Shown: positions 45,926 through 53,963 of the stretch, in pieces | Numbering within the stretch: position 1 is the first letter of the stretch | How the letters are laid out: the number at the start of each line of letters is the position of its first letter | NCBI RefSeq assembly: GCF_038397775.1 | Contig: NZ_CP151650.1 | Location: 744,001-808,000, forward strand | DNA length: 64,000 bases | Direction of reading: 5' to 3' | Source of the DNA: Pseudomonas sp. RC10 | Lineage (GTDB): Bacteria > Pseudomonadota > Gammaproteobacteria > Pseudomonadales > Pseudomonadaceae | The notes under the pieces: model-generated | Database searches by the model: none | The model's input: the letters and a program-made list of their open reading frames with translations, nothing else | Told to the model about the DNA's origin: nothing | Program-made: the position numbers and the translations under genes

Positions 45926-46636
45926 TCAAACCTCGGGAGCGACGGCGGCGCGGTTGAGTTCGGCCAGCGACAGGTTGCGGTCGAACAGCGGCGCCAGGCT
46001 CTGGTCATGGCTGACGAACAACAGGCTGGCACCCGCCTCGCGGCATTCGGCGAACAGCAGTTGAATGAAGGCCTCGCGGGCGTCGGCGTCCAGCGCCGAG
46101 GTCGGCTCGTCGGCGATCACCAGCTCAGGTTGGCCAATCAAGGCCCGTGCGGCCGCGACCCGTTGTTGCTGGCCGATAGACAGCGAGTCGGCGCGACGTT
46201 CGAGCAGTTGCGGGTCTTTCAGGCCCAGGTGCGCGAGCAGCGTGGCGGCCGCTTTATCGACGCTGCCATGGCGCTGGGTTGCACGCTGGGCACGCAGCTT
46301 TGAAAAGTGACAGGGCAGTTCGACGTTTTCCCGCACCGAGAGAAACGGCAGCAGGTTGAACTGCTGAAAAATGTAGCCGGTGTGATCGACACGAAAACGG
46401 TCGCGGGCGCCTGCCGAGAGCTGTGTCAACTCCTGGCCGAGCAGGCGAATGCTGCCGCGATCGGGTTTCTGCACGCCGCCGAGCAGGCCGAGCAAGGTGG
46501 TCTTCCCGCTGCCGCTGGGGCCTTTGAGAAACAGCGTTTCGCCCGGTTCCAGGCGGAAGGCCGGGATGTCCAGCAACGGCGCGTGTCCTGGCCAGGCGAA
46601 GCCCAGTTCGGACAGTTCAATGAGTGCTTGAGTCAT
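45926..46636 (-). CDS. ABC transporter ATP-binding protein, LolD/MacB type
   Basis: This 236-residue ATPase powers the permease. It has Walker A GPSGSGKTTLLGLLGG, the Q-loop YIFQQFNLLP, Walker B LVIADEPTSALD and His in FVSHDQ. The signature reads LSIGQQQRVAAARA, with Ile in place of the first Gly of LSGGQ. It lies between the ZrgA-like gene (63 bases) and the permease (one base). The operon context suggests a role in zinc homeostasis. Confidence 0.92.
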   Translation of the reverse strand: MTQALIELSELGFAWPGHAPLLDIPAFRLEPGETLFLKGPSGSGKTTLLGLLGGVQKPDRGSIRLLGQELTQLSAGARDRFRVDHTGYIFQQFNLLPFLSVRENVELPCHFSKLRAQRATQRHGSVDKAAATLLAHLGLKDPQLLERRADSLSIGQQQRVAAARALIGQPELVIADEPTSALDADAREAFIQLLFAECREAGASLLFVSHDQSLAPLFDRNLSLAELNRAAVAPEV

Positions 46637-46699
46637 GGCCTGAGTCGCATTGGAAAGTGAACGACCGGGAAAGCCCCGGTCGCATGTGCAGGCGCAGGT

Positions 46700-47275
46700 T
46701 TAGAACTTGACGACCGGGTTGCTGGGACGCACTTCGGCGCCCATCTGACGTTTCGGCGTCACCAGTTGGACCTGAATGGTCTGGGTGGCGGGAAAGCTCT
46801 GGAACAGTTGCGTCAGGTCGAGTTTGTTCAGCACGGCGGGCACGCTGCATGTGAACTGGTAATGGCCGTGAATCTCGCTGTGTTCGTGTTCATGCTCGTC
46901 CGCATCACCGTCGTCATGATCGTCGTCCTTGTCACCGAACAGCGGGCTTTCCAGCTTGGCTTTCGTAACGGTGCAGCCTGCGGCTTCCGGAATGCTGAAC
47001 AGACCGTGAGGCTTGAGCAAGGTTTCCCGGGCGAGCGCCAGTTTCATCTTGTCGGCATCGGTGGTGGCGGGGTGTTCGAACCCGACGATGTTCATCGCCG
47101 GGCTGTCCAGTTCCAGCTCCAGCGTGCGGCCATCCAGCGCCATGTCCAGACGCGCCACACCGTGCACATGCGCGCCGAGGCTGCCGTGTTCATGATCGTG
47201 GTCATGCTCGTCAGCGGCGTGGGCGATGGACAGGGGAAGCAGCGCGAAGGGCAAAGCGAGTAGCAGACGACGCAT
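46700..47275 (-). CDS. zrgA: ZrgA-like zinc-related periplasmic protein (DUF2796)
   Basis: This 191-residue protein has a signal peptide (MRRLLLALPFALLPLSIAHA) and two His-rich stretches: DEHDHDHEHGSLGAHVHG just after it and DGDADEHEHEHSEIHGH near residue 130. It matches DUF2796, the family of Vibrio ZrgA, which helps zinc uptake. The His clusters point to zinc capture. It is the first gene of a four-gene operon behind a Zur-like box. The matching P. aeruginosa locus is reported to respond to zinc shortage (from memory). Confidence 0.87.
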   Translation of the reverse strand: MRRLLLALPFALLPLSIAHAADEHDHDHEHGSLGAHVHGVARLDMALDGRTLELELDSPAMNIVGFEHPATTDADKMKLALARETLLKPHGLFSIPEAAGCTVTKAKLESPLFGDKDDDHDDGDADEHEHEHSEIHGHYQFTCSVPAVLNKLDLTQLFQSFPATQTIQVQLVTPKRQMGAEVRPSNPVVKF

Positions 47276-47304
47276 GAGGAGGGCTCCGGGAGGGGGTCGA
47301 AAAT

Positions 47305-47326
47305 TTGTTATGTGATCTTATAACAA
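47305..47326 (-). promoter_or_regulatory. Putative Zur box of the zinc operon
   Basis: TTGTTAT (47305–47311) and ATAACAA (47320–47326) form a perfect inverted repeat with an eight-base centre. Inside it GTGATCTTATAAC (47312–47324) matches 10 of the 12 defined bases of the Zur core GTTATANTATAAC. It is about 30 bases upstream of the zrgA-like start and overlaps a TATAAG -10-like stretch on the minus strand, a repressor position. Confidence 0.55.
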
Positions 47327-47368
47327 TGTCTCGTGGCGTTTCTTAACTTTTTCAAGCGTTGCAGATAA

Positions 47369-47455
47369 CTGTAGGAGTGAGCTTGCTCGCGATAGCGTTC
47401 TCGCTGACACATAAATGCCAGTAGACCGCAATCGCGAGCAAGCTCACTCCTACAG
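47369..47455. repeat. REP doublet (REPIN), GTGAGCTTGCTCGCGA type
   Basis: CTGTAGGAGTGAGCTTGCTC and its inverted copy ending CACTCCTACAG flank a 40-base centre. Its arms match the copy at 36815. It sits between the zinc operon promoter and a divergent small gene. Confidence 0.9.
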
Positions 47456-47519
47456 CGGTGGGTGCAACGCTTCAGGTCCTGTGGGACCATGCCCCGCAGA
47501 AAACCAGAGGACGCACACC

Positions 47520-47873
47520 ATGCTGAGAATCCGTGGAACCGTCGGCGATGTGCCGGTGGACCTGACTGTGGAAATGGACGACAGCGATTGGGCAAAGTTG
47601 GGTATTCAACTGGGCGTGCAATCGGCAGAGGAGAAGCCAGACAGCGCGACGGCTGCCAAACCTCCAACCAGCCGCAACGACGCCGTGTGGGACATCGCGC
47701 AGGATTTGTTGCGCAAAGCCGGGCACATGAGCGGGCCGGATTTGCTGGGGCAGTTAGAGGGTTTGGCGGGAAGTACGGCAGCAGGCAAGCGCCTGATGGT
47801 GCGCATGCGCCACAGTTCCAGCGTCAGAGTCGAAAGTCATGGCGATGCGCCGGAGTATCACTGGGTGGAGTAA
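47520..47873 (+). CDS. Hypothetical protein
   Basis: I do not recognise a domain in this 117-residue protein. It begins MLRIRGTVGDVPVDLTVEMD, has a central Ala/Pro/Thr-rich linker (about 40–58) and a C-terminal half with DIAQDLLRKAGHMSGPDLLG, then GKRLMVRMRHSSSVRVES. It has no signal peptide or membrane segment. ATG 47520 was chosen because the ORF upstream runs into a REPIN, and a GAGG lies about ten bases before it. It stands alone between two REPINs, with the same relative position as a conserved unknown in P. aeruginosa. Confidence 0.7.
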   Translation: MLRIRGTVGDVPVDLTVEMDDSDWAKLGIQLGVQSAEEKPDSATAAKPPTSRNDAVWDIAQDLLRKAGHMSGPDLLGQLEGLAGSTAAGKRLMVRMRHSSSVRVESHGDAPEYHWVE

Positions 47874-47896
47874 TACTCGGCGCCGACGTTCCTCAC

Positions 47897-47986
47897 CTGT
47901 GGGAGCGAATTCATTCGCGATAGGCCGGTACAACCGACACATCTCTATCGGCCATACGATTTTCGCGAATGAATTCGCTCCCACAG
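47897..47986. repeat. REP doublet (REPIN), GCGAATTCATTCGCGA type
   Basis: CTGTGGGAGCGAATTCATTC at the left and GAATGAATTCGCTCCCACAG at the right are perfect inverted arms. The centre shares GGCCGGTACA and CATCTC with the copy at 60794, so the two are the same family. Confidence 0.9.
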
Positions 47987-48037
47987 ACCACGCCCGGCAT
48001 GCCAGAACAGGGCGTGGCAGGGCGTTAAATCGCTGCG

Positions 48038-48910
48038 TTAATACAACGCAGCGAACAACTTGCGACGATAGGTCGTGACCAGCGGATGATCGTTGCCCAG
48101 CAGGTCGAACACTTGCAGCAGCGTCTTGTGCGGCTGGCCTTCGTTGTAGCTGCGGTTGCGAATGAACAGCTTGAGCAAACCGTCCAGGGCCGCATCGTAT
48201 TGCTGGCGAGAGAGTTGCTGGATCGCCAGTTGATACGCCGCTTCGTCGTCCTGCGGGTTTTGCGCCAGACGGGTTTTCAAGTCGGCGGCGTCCGGCAGGG
48301 ATTTCGCTTCGCCGAGGAACGTCAGTTGAGCCTTCGCACCGGCCAATGCGGCTTTGTGATCATCGCCTTTCACGGCGTCCAGCACGGCACGGGCTTCAGC
48401 CAGTTCACCGCGCTCGGCCAGGCAGCGGGCGTACAGAATCAGCGCGGCCGCGTTGGTGTTGTCTTCGGTGAGGATGGTTTGCAGCACCGCCTCGGCTTCC
48501 GCGAAGTGACTCTCGGCGAACATCGCCTGAGCGGTTTCCAGCGGATCGGCAGCAGCCGGTGGCGGCAGCTTCACATGAGGTTCGAGCAACTTGCGGATTT
48601 CGGATTCAGGCTGCGCACCGGCAAACCCGTCCACCGGCTGGCCATCCTTGAACAGCACCACGGTCGGCAGGCTGCGAATACCGAAACGGCCGACGATGTC
48701 CTGCTCGGCATCGCAATCGACCTTGGCCAGCAGCAGTTCGCCCTGATAGCTCTCGGCGATCTGTTTCAGCAGCGGCATCAGCACCTTGCACGGCGCGCAC
48801 CACTCGGCCCAGAAGTCCACCAGCACAGGCTTGTGAAAGGAATTCTCGATGACCAACTGATCGAAAGTGGCAGTGGTCGCATCGAAGATGTACGGCGTGT
48901 CCTGGCTCAT
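48038..48910 (-). CDS. cnoX: Thioredoxin-fold/TPR co-chaperone (CnoX/YbbN)
   Basis: This 290-residue protein has an N-terminal thioredoxin domain with the active pair Cys38–Cys41 in WAEWCAPCK, then TPR repeats (about 120–290) such as QAMFAESHFAEAEAVLQTIL and AAYQLAIQQLSRQQYDAALD. In E. coli CnoX protects proteins from bleach-type stress and hands them to DnaK and GroEL, though its redox pair is altered there; the CxxC here is intact. It is a single gene on the minus strand. Confidence 0.92.
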   Translation of the reverse strand: MSQDTPYIFDATTATFDQLVIENSFHKPVLVDFWAEWCAPCKVLMPLLKQIAESYQGELLLAKVDCDAEQDIVGRFGIRSLPTVVLFKDGQPVDGFAGAQPESEIRKLLEPHVKLPPPAAADPLETAQAMFAESHFAEAEAVLQTILTEDNTNAAALILYARCLAERGELAEARAVLDAVKGDDHKAALAGAKAQLTFLGEAKSLPDAADLKTRLAQNPQDDEAAYQLAIQQLSRQQYDAALDGLLKLFIRNRSYNEGQPHKTLLQVFDLLGNDHPLVTTYRRKLFAALY

Positions 48911-49035
48911 CGCAAGTCCCGAAAATAAGGCTTAATGGCGGCAACTATAAAGGGCTGGGGAGATTGTCGGAAGGCGCGTTGGGAATGTGACGCTGATTTC
49001 GGCCGGCGGACTTGAACCGCTTCTGGCCAAAGGCC

Positions 49036-49121
49036 GTGGGAGCCGGCTTGCTGGCGAATGCGGTGTGTCTGCGGTGAAGGAGGTGACTGACACCCCGCTT
49101 CGCCAGCAAGCCGGCTCCCAC
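49036..49121. repeat. REP doublet (REPIN), GCCGGCTTGCTGGCGA type
   Basis: GTGGGAGCCGGCTTGCTGGC and the inverted GCCAGCAAGCCGGCTCCCAC flank a 46-base centre. The arms are perfect over 20 bases but differ in sequence from the other REPINs here. It lies between the CnoX and methyltransferase genes. Confidence 0.9.
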
Positions 49122-49151
49122 AAGGGGCTGGCGCCCGTCGTTAGACCTCCA

Positions 49152-49805
49152 TCAACGCACCGCGTGATACAGACTCACCTTGCGAAACTCCCAAGGCTCG
49201 GCCAGATCTGGCAGGGTCAGCGCGTCTAGGATGCCGAGACGTTGGTAAGCCGGATGCTGAAAGTCCCGAACCCTCGAATCAGCCACCAACGCTTGCTTGC
49301 CACGGCTCAAAAACTGATCCAGCAACGGCAGGTTGGCGCGGTCGTACAACACGTCGGCCACCAGAATCAGATCGAAGCGGTCTTCCTCGGCGAAGAAGTC
49401 CGTTGAATAGCTCAGCGTCACACCGTTGAGCTGCGCATTGGCCTGGCATGCCTCGATGGCGATAGGGTCAAGATCGCAGGCCACCACTTCCAGCGCCCCG
49501 GCCATCACCGCCGCAATCCCCGCCACACCCGAACCTGCGCCGAAATCCAGCACACGCTTGCCCTCGACCCATTCCGGATGTTCCGCCAGAAAACGCGCCA
49601 GTGCCAGGCCGCTGGCCCAGCAGAAACTCCAGTAAGGCGGGTCTTCCAGAATGCGGCGGGTTTCGTCCGGGTTGAAGGCGCGGTCCATGTTGTCCGCGTC
49701 GATCAGCCACAGTTTCAGGTCTGTGCCCGGCAATGGCTCAGCGACCAATCGGGCATCGCCCAGCAGTTCGCTCAATGCCGCTTGCAGATGAGCCGGTGGC
49801 GTCAT
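49152..49805 (-). CDS. Class I SAM-dependent methyltransferase
   Basis: This 217-residue enzyme resembles the ETFB-lysine/Nnt1 group. Motif I is RVLDFGAGSGVAGIAA, the acidic residue of motif II is in VVACDLDPIAIEACQ, and motif IV is VADVLYDR. PPYWSFCWASGLALARFL precedes motif I, as in METTL20-type enzymes. A protein substrate is likely but cannot be named. Its ATG overlaps the stop of the lipoprotein gene (ATGA), so the two are coupled. Confidence 0.85.
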   Translation of the reverse strand: MTPPAHLQAALSELLGDARLVAEPLPGTDLKLWLIDADNMDRAFNPDETRRILEDPPYWSFCWASGLALARFLAEHPEWVEGKRVLDFGAGSGVAGIAAVMAGALEVVACDLDPIAIEACQANAQLNGVTLSYSTDFFAEEDRFDLILVADVLYDRANLPLLDQFLSRGKQALVADSRVRDFQHPAYQRLGILDALTLPDLAEPWEFRKVSLYHAVR

Positions 49806-50254
49806 GGCATCTTGAAGAGTTGCAGTTGACCGACCGATTGGGTCTCAGGCCTGGCGATCAACACCGATGGCAGGTGCAGGATCAACTGGCCGGATTGGCT
49901 GGCCCGACCGCGCAGCTCAACCCGCGCACCCTGTGGGAACGCCTCCGGGTTGAAGCGCAGTTGAAACGGCAGCGACTGATTGTTGCCGGTGAGCTTGGTG
50001 CTGCTCAGCAATTTCTGCGGGCGATTGCGCTCGTCAATGACCAGCAACGCCAACTCGACCTCCGCGCCAGCGGGCACGCCCAGCAATTGACCGCTGATTT
50101 CGCGCTGATAAGGCAGCAGCGGCCCGGGGCCTTCCGGCAGTTTGATCGCGTTGGGCGCCGGTTTGGCGGGTGCGGCAGGCTTGGGGGGCTCAGTGGAGCT
50201 ACAGGCGGCGAGCAGACCGAGCAGGCTGATGACAGCAAGCGAACGTAGCGACAT
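49802..50254 (-). CDS. ybaY: YbaY-family lipoprotein
   Basis: This 150-residue protein starts [20 protein letters not shown], with a lipobox whose Cys18 would be lipidated. A Pro/Ala-rich linker (about 23–36) leads to the YbaY/YscW-like beta domain ([39 protein letters not shown]). Its role is unknown. GGAG lies upstream of ATG 50254. It is divergent from nrdR and overlaps the methyltransferase gene downstream. Confidence 0.87.
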   Translation of the reverse strand: MSLRSLAVISLLGLLAACSSTEPPKPAAPAKPAPNAIKLPEGPGPLLPYQREISGQLLGVPAGAEVELALLVIDERNRPQKLLSSTKLTGNNQSLPFQLRFNPEAFPQGARVELRGRASQSGQLILHLPSVLIARPETQSVGQLQLFKMP

Positions 50255-50360
50255 GGACAGCTCCAGCAAAAACAGAATACGGGTGGAAAAACGCAGTATC
50301 GCCGAGGCTGACCGATTTCGCTGCACCGAATGCGCGTCTGTATACCTCAAACCCCGAGAC

Positions 50361-50388
50361 TTGTCTTGCGAGCGGGATGCGCTACCAT
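50361..50388 (+). promoter_or_regulatory. Putative nrdR promoter
   Basis: TTGTCT (50361–50366), a 16-base spacer and TACCAT (50383–50388) lie 30 bases before the nrdR start. It would serve nrdR and the rib genes behind it. The match is moderate. Confidence 0.35.
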
Positions 50389-50417
50389 GGCCCTCCCTTT
50401 TTTTGTTGCCTGCCACC

Positions 50418-50882
50418 ATGCACTGTCCCTTTTGCGGTGCCAACGACACCAAAGTCATTGACTCGCGCCTCGTTGCCGAAGGCGACCAAGTTCGCCGCCG
50501 CCGTGAATGCGTCGCCTGCGAAGAACGTTTCACCACGTTCGAAACCGCCGAACTCGTTCTGCCTCGTCTGATCAAGCAAGACGGCAGCCGTCAGCCCTTC
50601 GATGAAGAAAAACTGCGCGCCGGCATGCAGCGTGCGCTGGAGAAGCGCCCGGTCAGCGTTGAGCGACTGGAAGCGGCCCTGGCCCACATCAAGAGCAAGC
50701 TGCGCGCCACCGGTGAGCGTGAGGTCAAATCGCTGATCGTCGGTGAGCTGGTGATGGGCGAGCTGCAAAAACTCGACGAGGTGGCCTACATCCGGTTTGC
50801 GTCGGTGTATCGACGCTTCCAGGACCTCAACGAATTCCGCGAAGAAATCGACCGACTGGCCCGCGAGCCGGTTAAAGAGTGA
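50418..50882 (+). CDS. nrdR: Transcriptional repressor NrdR
   Basis: This 154-residue protein represses ribonucleotide reductase genes when bound to ATP/dATP. The N-terminal zinc ribbon has Cys3, Cys6, Cys31 and Cys34 ([18 protein letters not shown]), followed by the ATP-cone ([20 protein letters not shown] and further). The ATG at 50418 starts the ribbon; an ORF extension upstream is not credible. The stop overlaps a GTG for ribD, a frequent pairing in pseudomonads. Confidence 0.96.
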   Translation: MHCPFCGANDTKVIDSRLVAEGDQVRRRRECVACEERFTTFETAELVLPRLIKQDGSRQPFDEEKLRAGMQRALEKRPVSVERLEAALAHIKSKLRATGEREVKSLIVGELVMGELQKLDEVAYIRFASVYRRFQDLNEFREEIDRLAREPVKE

Positions 50883-50884
50883 GC

Positions 50885-52024
50885 ATGTCCTCTACAGAGC
50901 AAAGCGTGCTCGACGCCTTCTACATGGCGCGGGCGCTGGAACTGGCGCGCAAGGGCGTCTACTCGACCCACCCCAACCCTCGTGTGGGCTGCGTGATCGT
51001 ACGTGACGGCGAGATCGTGGGCGAAGGCTGGCATGTGCGTGCGGGCGAACCTCATGCCGAAGTCCACGCGCTGCGCCAGGCGGGCGACAAAGCCAAAGGC
51101 GGCACCGCCTACGTCACCCTCGAACCCTGCAGCCATCACGGACGCACCCCGCCGTGCGCCGATGCGCTGGTCAACGCAGGTGTCGGTCGCGTGGTCGCAG
51201 CGATGCAAGACCCCAATCCCGATGTCGCCGGACGCGGCCTGTTGCGTCTGATGAGCGCCGGTATCGCCGTGCAGAGCGGCGTGCTGGAGGGCGAGGCGCG
51301 GGCAATTAACAAGGGCTTCCTCAAACGCATGGAACATGGCCTGCCGTACGTGCGGGTCAAGCTGGCGATGAGCCTCGACGGCCGCACGGCGATGGCCAGC
51401 GGCGAGAGCCAGTGGATCACCGGGCCGGAAGCGCGCTCGGCAGTGCAGCGTCTGCGGGCGGAATCCAGCGTGGTCCTGACTGGCGCCGACACAGTGCTGG
51501 CCGACGACGCCCGCCTGACCGTGCGCCCGGACGAACTGGGCCTCAATGCTGAGCTGACCGCACTGGCCGTGGCCCGTCCGCCGTTGCGCGTGCTGGTTGA
51601 TGGTCGCCTGCGAGTGCCCCTCGACGCGCCGTTTTTTCAGGCGGGCAACGCGCTGGTCGCGACCTGTGCCGCTGCTTCGGCGCGCGGGCGTTACCAGGAT
51701 CAGGGCCACGAACTGCTCGCACTGCCGAGCAGTGGCGGCCATGTCGATCTGCGCAAGCTGCTGGTCGAACTGGCCGGGCGTGGGGTCAACGACGTGCTCG
51801 TTGAGGCCGGGCCGAAGCTGGCAGGTGCGTTCACGCGACTCGGGCTGGTCGATGAGTTCCAGATTTTCGTGGCGGGCAAGTTCATGGGTTCTTCCGCACG
51901 GCCTTTGCTGGACCTGCCGCTGGCGCAGATGAGTGAGGCACTGGAGCTGAAAATCGTCGAAATGCGCGCCGTGGGCAATGACTGGCGAGTCATTGCGATA
52001 CCTGCACACGGCCCGAGCGTATAA
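50885..52024 (+). CDS. ribD: Riboflavin deaminase/reductase RibD
   Basis: This 379-residue bifunctional enzyme deaminates and then reduces the pyrimidine in riboflavin synthesis. The deaminase domain has HAEVHALRQAGD and EPCSHHGRTPPC, the zinc site. The reductase domain begins near residue 150 (VKLAMSLDGRTAMASGESQW) and ends with GRGVNDVLVEAGPKLAGAF. ATG 50885 is used; GTG 50879, overlapping nrdR, is an alternative. It leads the rib genes. Confidence 0.96.
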   Translation: MSSTEQSVLDAFYMARALELARKGVYSTHPNPRVGCVIVRDGEIVGEGWHVRAGEPHAEVHALRQAGDKAKGGTAYVTLEPCSHHGRTPPCADALVNAGVGRVVAAMQDPNPDVAGRGLLRLMSAGIAVQSGVLEGEARAINKGFLKRMEHGLPYVRVKLAMSLDGRTAMASGESQWITGPEARSAVQRLRAESSVVLTGADTVLADDARLTVRPDELGLNAELTALAVARPPLRVLVDGRLRVPLDAPFFQAGNALVATCAAASARGRYQDQGHELLALPSSGGHVDLRKLLVELAGRGVNDVLVEAGPKLAGAFTRLGLVDEFQIFVAGKFMGSSARPLLDLPLAQMSEALELKIVEMRAVGNDWRVIAIPAHGPSV

Positions 52025-52070
52025 TCCCCCGCCATCGTATTAACGCTGGCTCTGTTCTCCCGGAGGACCC

Positions 52071-52742
52071 ATGTTTACCGGCATCATCGAATCCATCGGC
52101 AGCATCCGCGCCCTGACTCCTAAAGGCGGCGATGTCCGCGTTTATGTTGAGACCGGCAAACTCGACCTTTCCGACGTCAAGCTTGGCGACAGCATTGCGG
52201 TGAACGGCGTCTGCCTGACCGCCGTTGAACTGCCGGGCGACGGTTTCTGGGCTGACGTCAGCCGCGAAACCCTGGACGTCACGGCGTTCATCGACCTGAA
52301 AACCGGCAGCCGGGTCAACCTGGAAAAAGCCCTGACCCCGACCACCCGACTGGGCGGCCATTTGGTCAGCGGCCACGTCGACGGCGTCGGCGAAGTGCTG
52401 TCCCGCGAAGAAAACGCCCGTGCGATCCAGTTCCGCATGCGCGCCCCTCGCGAGTTGGCCAAGTACATCTCGCACAAAGGTTCGATCACCGTCGATGGCA
52501 CCAGCCTGACCGTGAACGCCGTCAATGGCGCTGAATTCGAACTGACCATCGTCCCGCACACGCTGGCCGAAACCATCATGGGCGACTACCGCCCAGGTCG
52601 TAAGATCAACCTCGAAGTGGACCTGTTGGCGCGTTACCTGGAGCGCTTGCTGCTCGGTGACAAGGCCGCCGACCCGACGCCCGCGCAGGGCGGCACCATT
52701 ACTGAAAGCTTTCTGGCCGCCAACGGCTACCTCAAATCCTGA
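52071..52742 (+). CDS. ribE: Riboflavin synthase alpha chain
   Basis: This 223-residue enzyme dismutates two lumazine molecules to riboflavin. It starts MFTGIIESIGSI and has two lumazine-binding repeats: GDSIAVNGVCLTAVEL and KGSITVDGTSLTVNAV, with GGHLVSGHVDGVG between them. GGAGG precedes the ATG. The 46-base gap after ribD is too short for an FMN riboswitch. Confidence 0.96.
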   Translation: MFTGIIESIGSIRALTPKGGDVRVYVETGKLDLSDVKLGDSIAVNGVCLTAVELPGDGFWADVSRETLDVTAFIDLKTGSRVNLEKALTPTTRLGGHLVSGHVDGVGEVLSREENARAIQFRMRAPRELAKYISHKGSITVDGTSLTVNAVNGAEFELTIVPHTLAETIMGDYRPGRKINLEVDLLARYLERLLLGDKAADPTPAQGGTITESFLAANGYLKS

Positions 52743-52758
52743 ATGAAGGGGGTGCCGC

Positions 52759-53850
52759 GTGGCGCTCAATAGCATCGAAGAACTGGTTGAAGACATTCGC
52801 CAAGGCAAGATGGTCATCCTCATGGATGACGAAGACCGCGAGAACGAAGGCGATCTGATCATGGCCTCCGAGTGCGTCAAGGCCGAGCACATCAACTTCA
52901 TGGCGCGTTATGCCCGTGGTCTGATTTGCATGCCGATGACGCGCGAGCGCTGCGAAACCCTGAAACTGCCGCTGATGGCGCCGCGCAACGGCTCAGGTTT
53001 CGGCACCAAGTTCACCGTTTCCATCGAAGCCGCCGAAGGCGTGACCACTGGCATCTCCGCCGCCGACCGCGCGCGCACCGTGCAGGCTGCTGCCGCGAAG
53101 GACGCCAAGGCCGATGACATTGTCAGCCCCGGCCACATTTTCCCGCTGATGGCGCAAGCCGGTGGCACGCTGTCCCGCGCCGGTCACACCGAAGCCGCGT
53201 GCGACCTGGCGCGCATGGCCGGTTTCGAGCCGACCGGCGTGATCTGCGAAGTGATGAACGACGACGGCACCATGTCCCGTCGCGCTGAACTCGAAGCCTT
53301 CGCGACTGAACACAACATCAAGATCGGCACCATCGCCGACCTGATCCATTACCGGATGATCCACGAACGTACCGTTCAGCGGATTGCCGAGCAGCCGCTC
53401 GACACCGAACAGGGCCACTTCAACCTGGTGACTTACCGCGATTCGGTCGAGGGCGACGTTCACCTGGCACTGACCTTGGGCAAGATTTGCGCCGAAGAGC
53501 CGACGCTGGTGCGCGTTCACAACATGGACCCACTGCGCGACCTGCTGATGGTCAAACAACCCGGTCGCTGGAGCCTGCGCGCCGCCATGGCCGCAGTTGC
53601 CGAAGCTGGCAGCGGCGTGGTGCTGCTGCTCGGTCACCCGCTCGACGGCGACGCCGTGCTGGCCCACGTGCGGGAAACTGCGGGCGCTGCGCCGGTGAAA
53701 ACACCGACCACCTACAGCACAGTGGGTGCCGGTTCGCAGATCCTTCGCGACCTGGGCGTGCGCAAAATGCGCCTGATGAGTTCGCCAATGAAGTTCAACG
53801 CGATATCCGGTTTCGATCTGGAAGTTGTAGAATACGTGCCCTCCGAATAA
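52759..53850 (+). CDS. ribBX: DHBP synthase fused to degenerate GTP cyclohydrolase II domain (RibBX)
   Basis: This 363-residue protein makes 3,4-dihydroxy-2-butanone 4-phosphate from ribulose 5-phosphate. The N-terminal half is complete: DDEDRENEGDLIMASE (23–38) and AGHTEAACDLARMAGF. The C-terminal half follows the GTP cyclohydrolase II fold but has lost the zinc cysteines (VRVHNMDPLRDLL in place of [11 protein letters not shown] and CDCG) and the GxEGRGIG loop. Such RibBX fusions are known. The start is GTG 52759. The stand-alone ribA in this window supplies the missing activity. Confidence 0.93.
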   Translation: MALNSIEELVEDIRQGKMVILMDDEDRENEGDLIMASECVKAEHINFMARYARGLICMPMTRERCETLKLPLMAPRNGSGFGTKFTVSIEAAEGVTTGISAADRARTVQAAAAKDAKADDIVSPGHIFPLMAQAGGTLSRAGHTEAACDLARMAGFEPTGVICEVMNDDGTMSRRAELEAFATEHNIKIGTIADLIHYRMIHERTVQRIAEQPLDTEQGHFNLVTYRDSVEGDVHLALTLGKICAEEPTLVRVHNMDPLRDLLMVKQPGRWSLRAAMAAVAEAGSGVVLLLGHPLDGDAVLAHVRETAGAAPVKTPTTYSTVGAGSQILRDLGVRKMRLMSSPMKFNAISGFDLEVVEYVPSE

Positions 53851-53902
53851 ACACCGGCGGGCTTTTATGCCCGCAGTGATCGATTCGTGGCCTAAAATCC
53901 CT

Positions 53903-53938
53903 GAAAGCGCGCGCCTGATGCGCGCTTTCTTGCTCTTT
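53903..53938 (+). terminator. Hairpin before ribH, possible attenuator
   Basis: GAAAGCGCGC (53903–53912) pairs perfectly with GCGCGCTTTC (53920–53929), followed by TTGCTCTTT. A second smaller hairpin, GCGGGC/GCCCGC (53857–53874), lies just upstream. Both sit in the 113-base gap before ribH and may lower read-through. Confidence 0.5.
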
Positions 53939-53963
53939 AATACGAAACACGAGACTCAGCCGA

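Noticed and set aside
52025..52070. FMN riboswitch before ribE
   Set aside because: The gap is only 46 bases, too short for the conserved element of over 100 bases.
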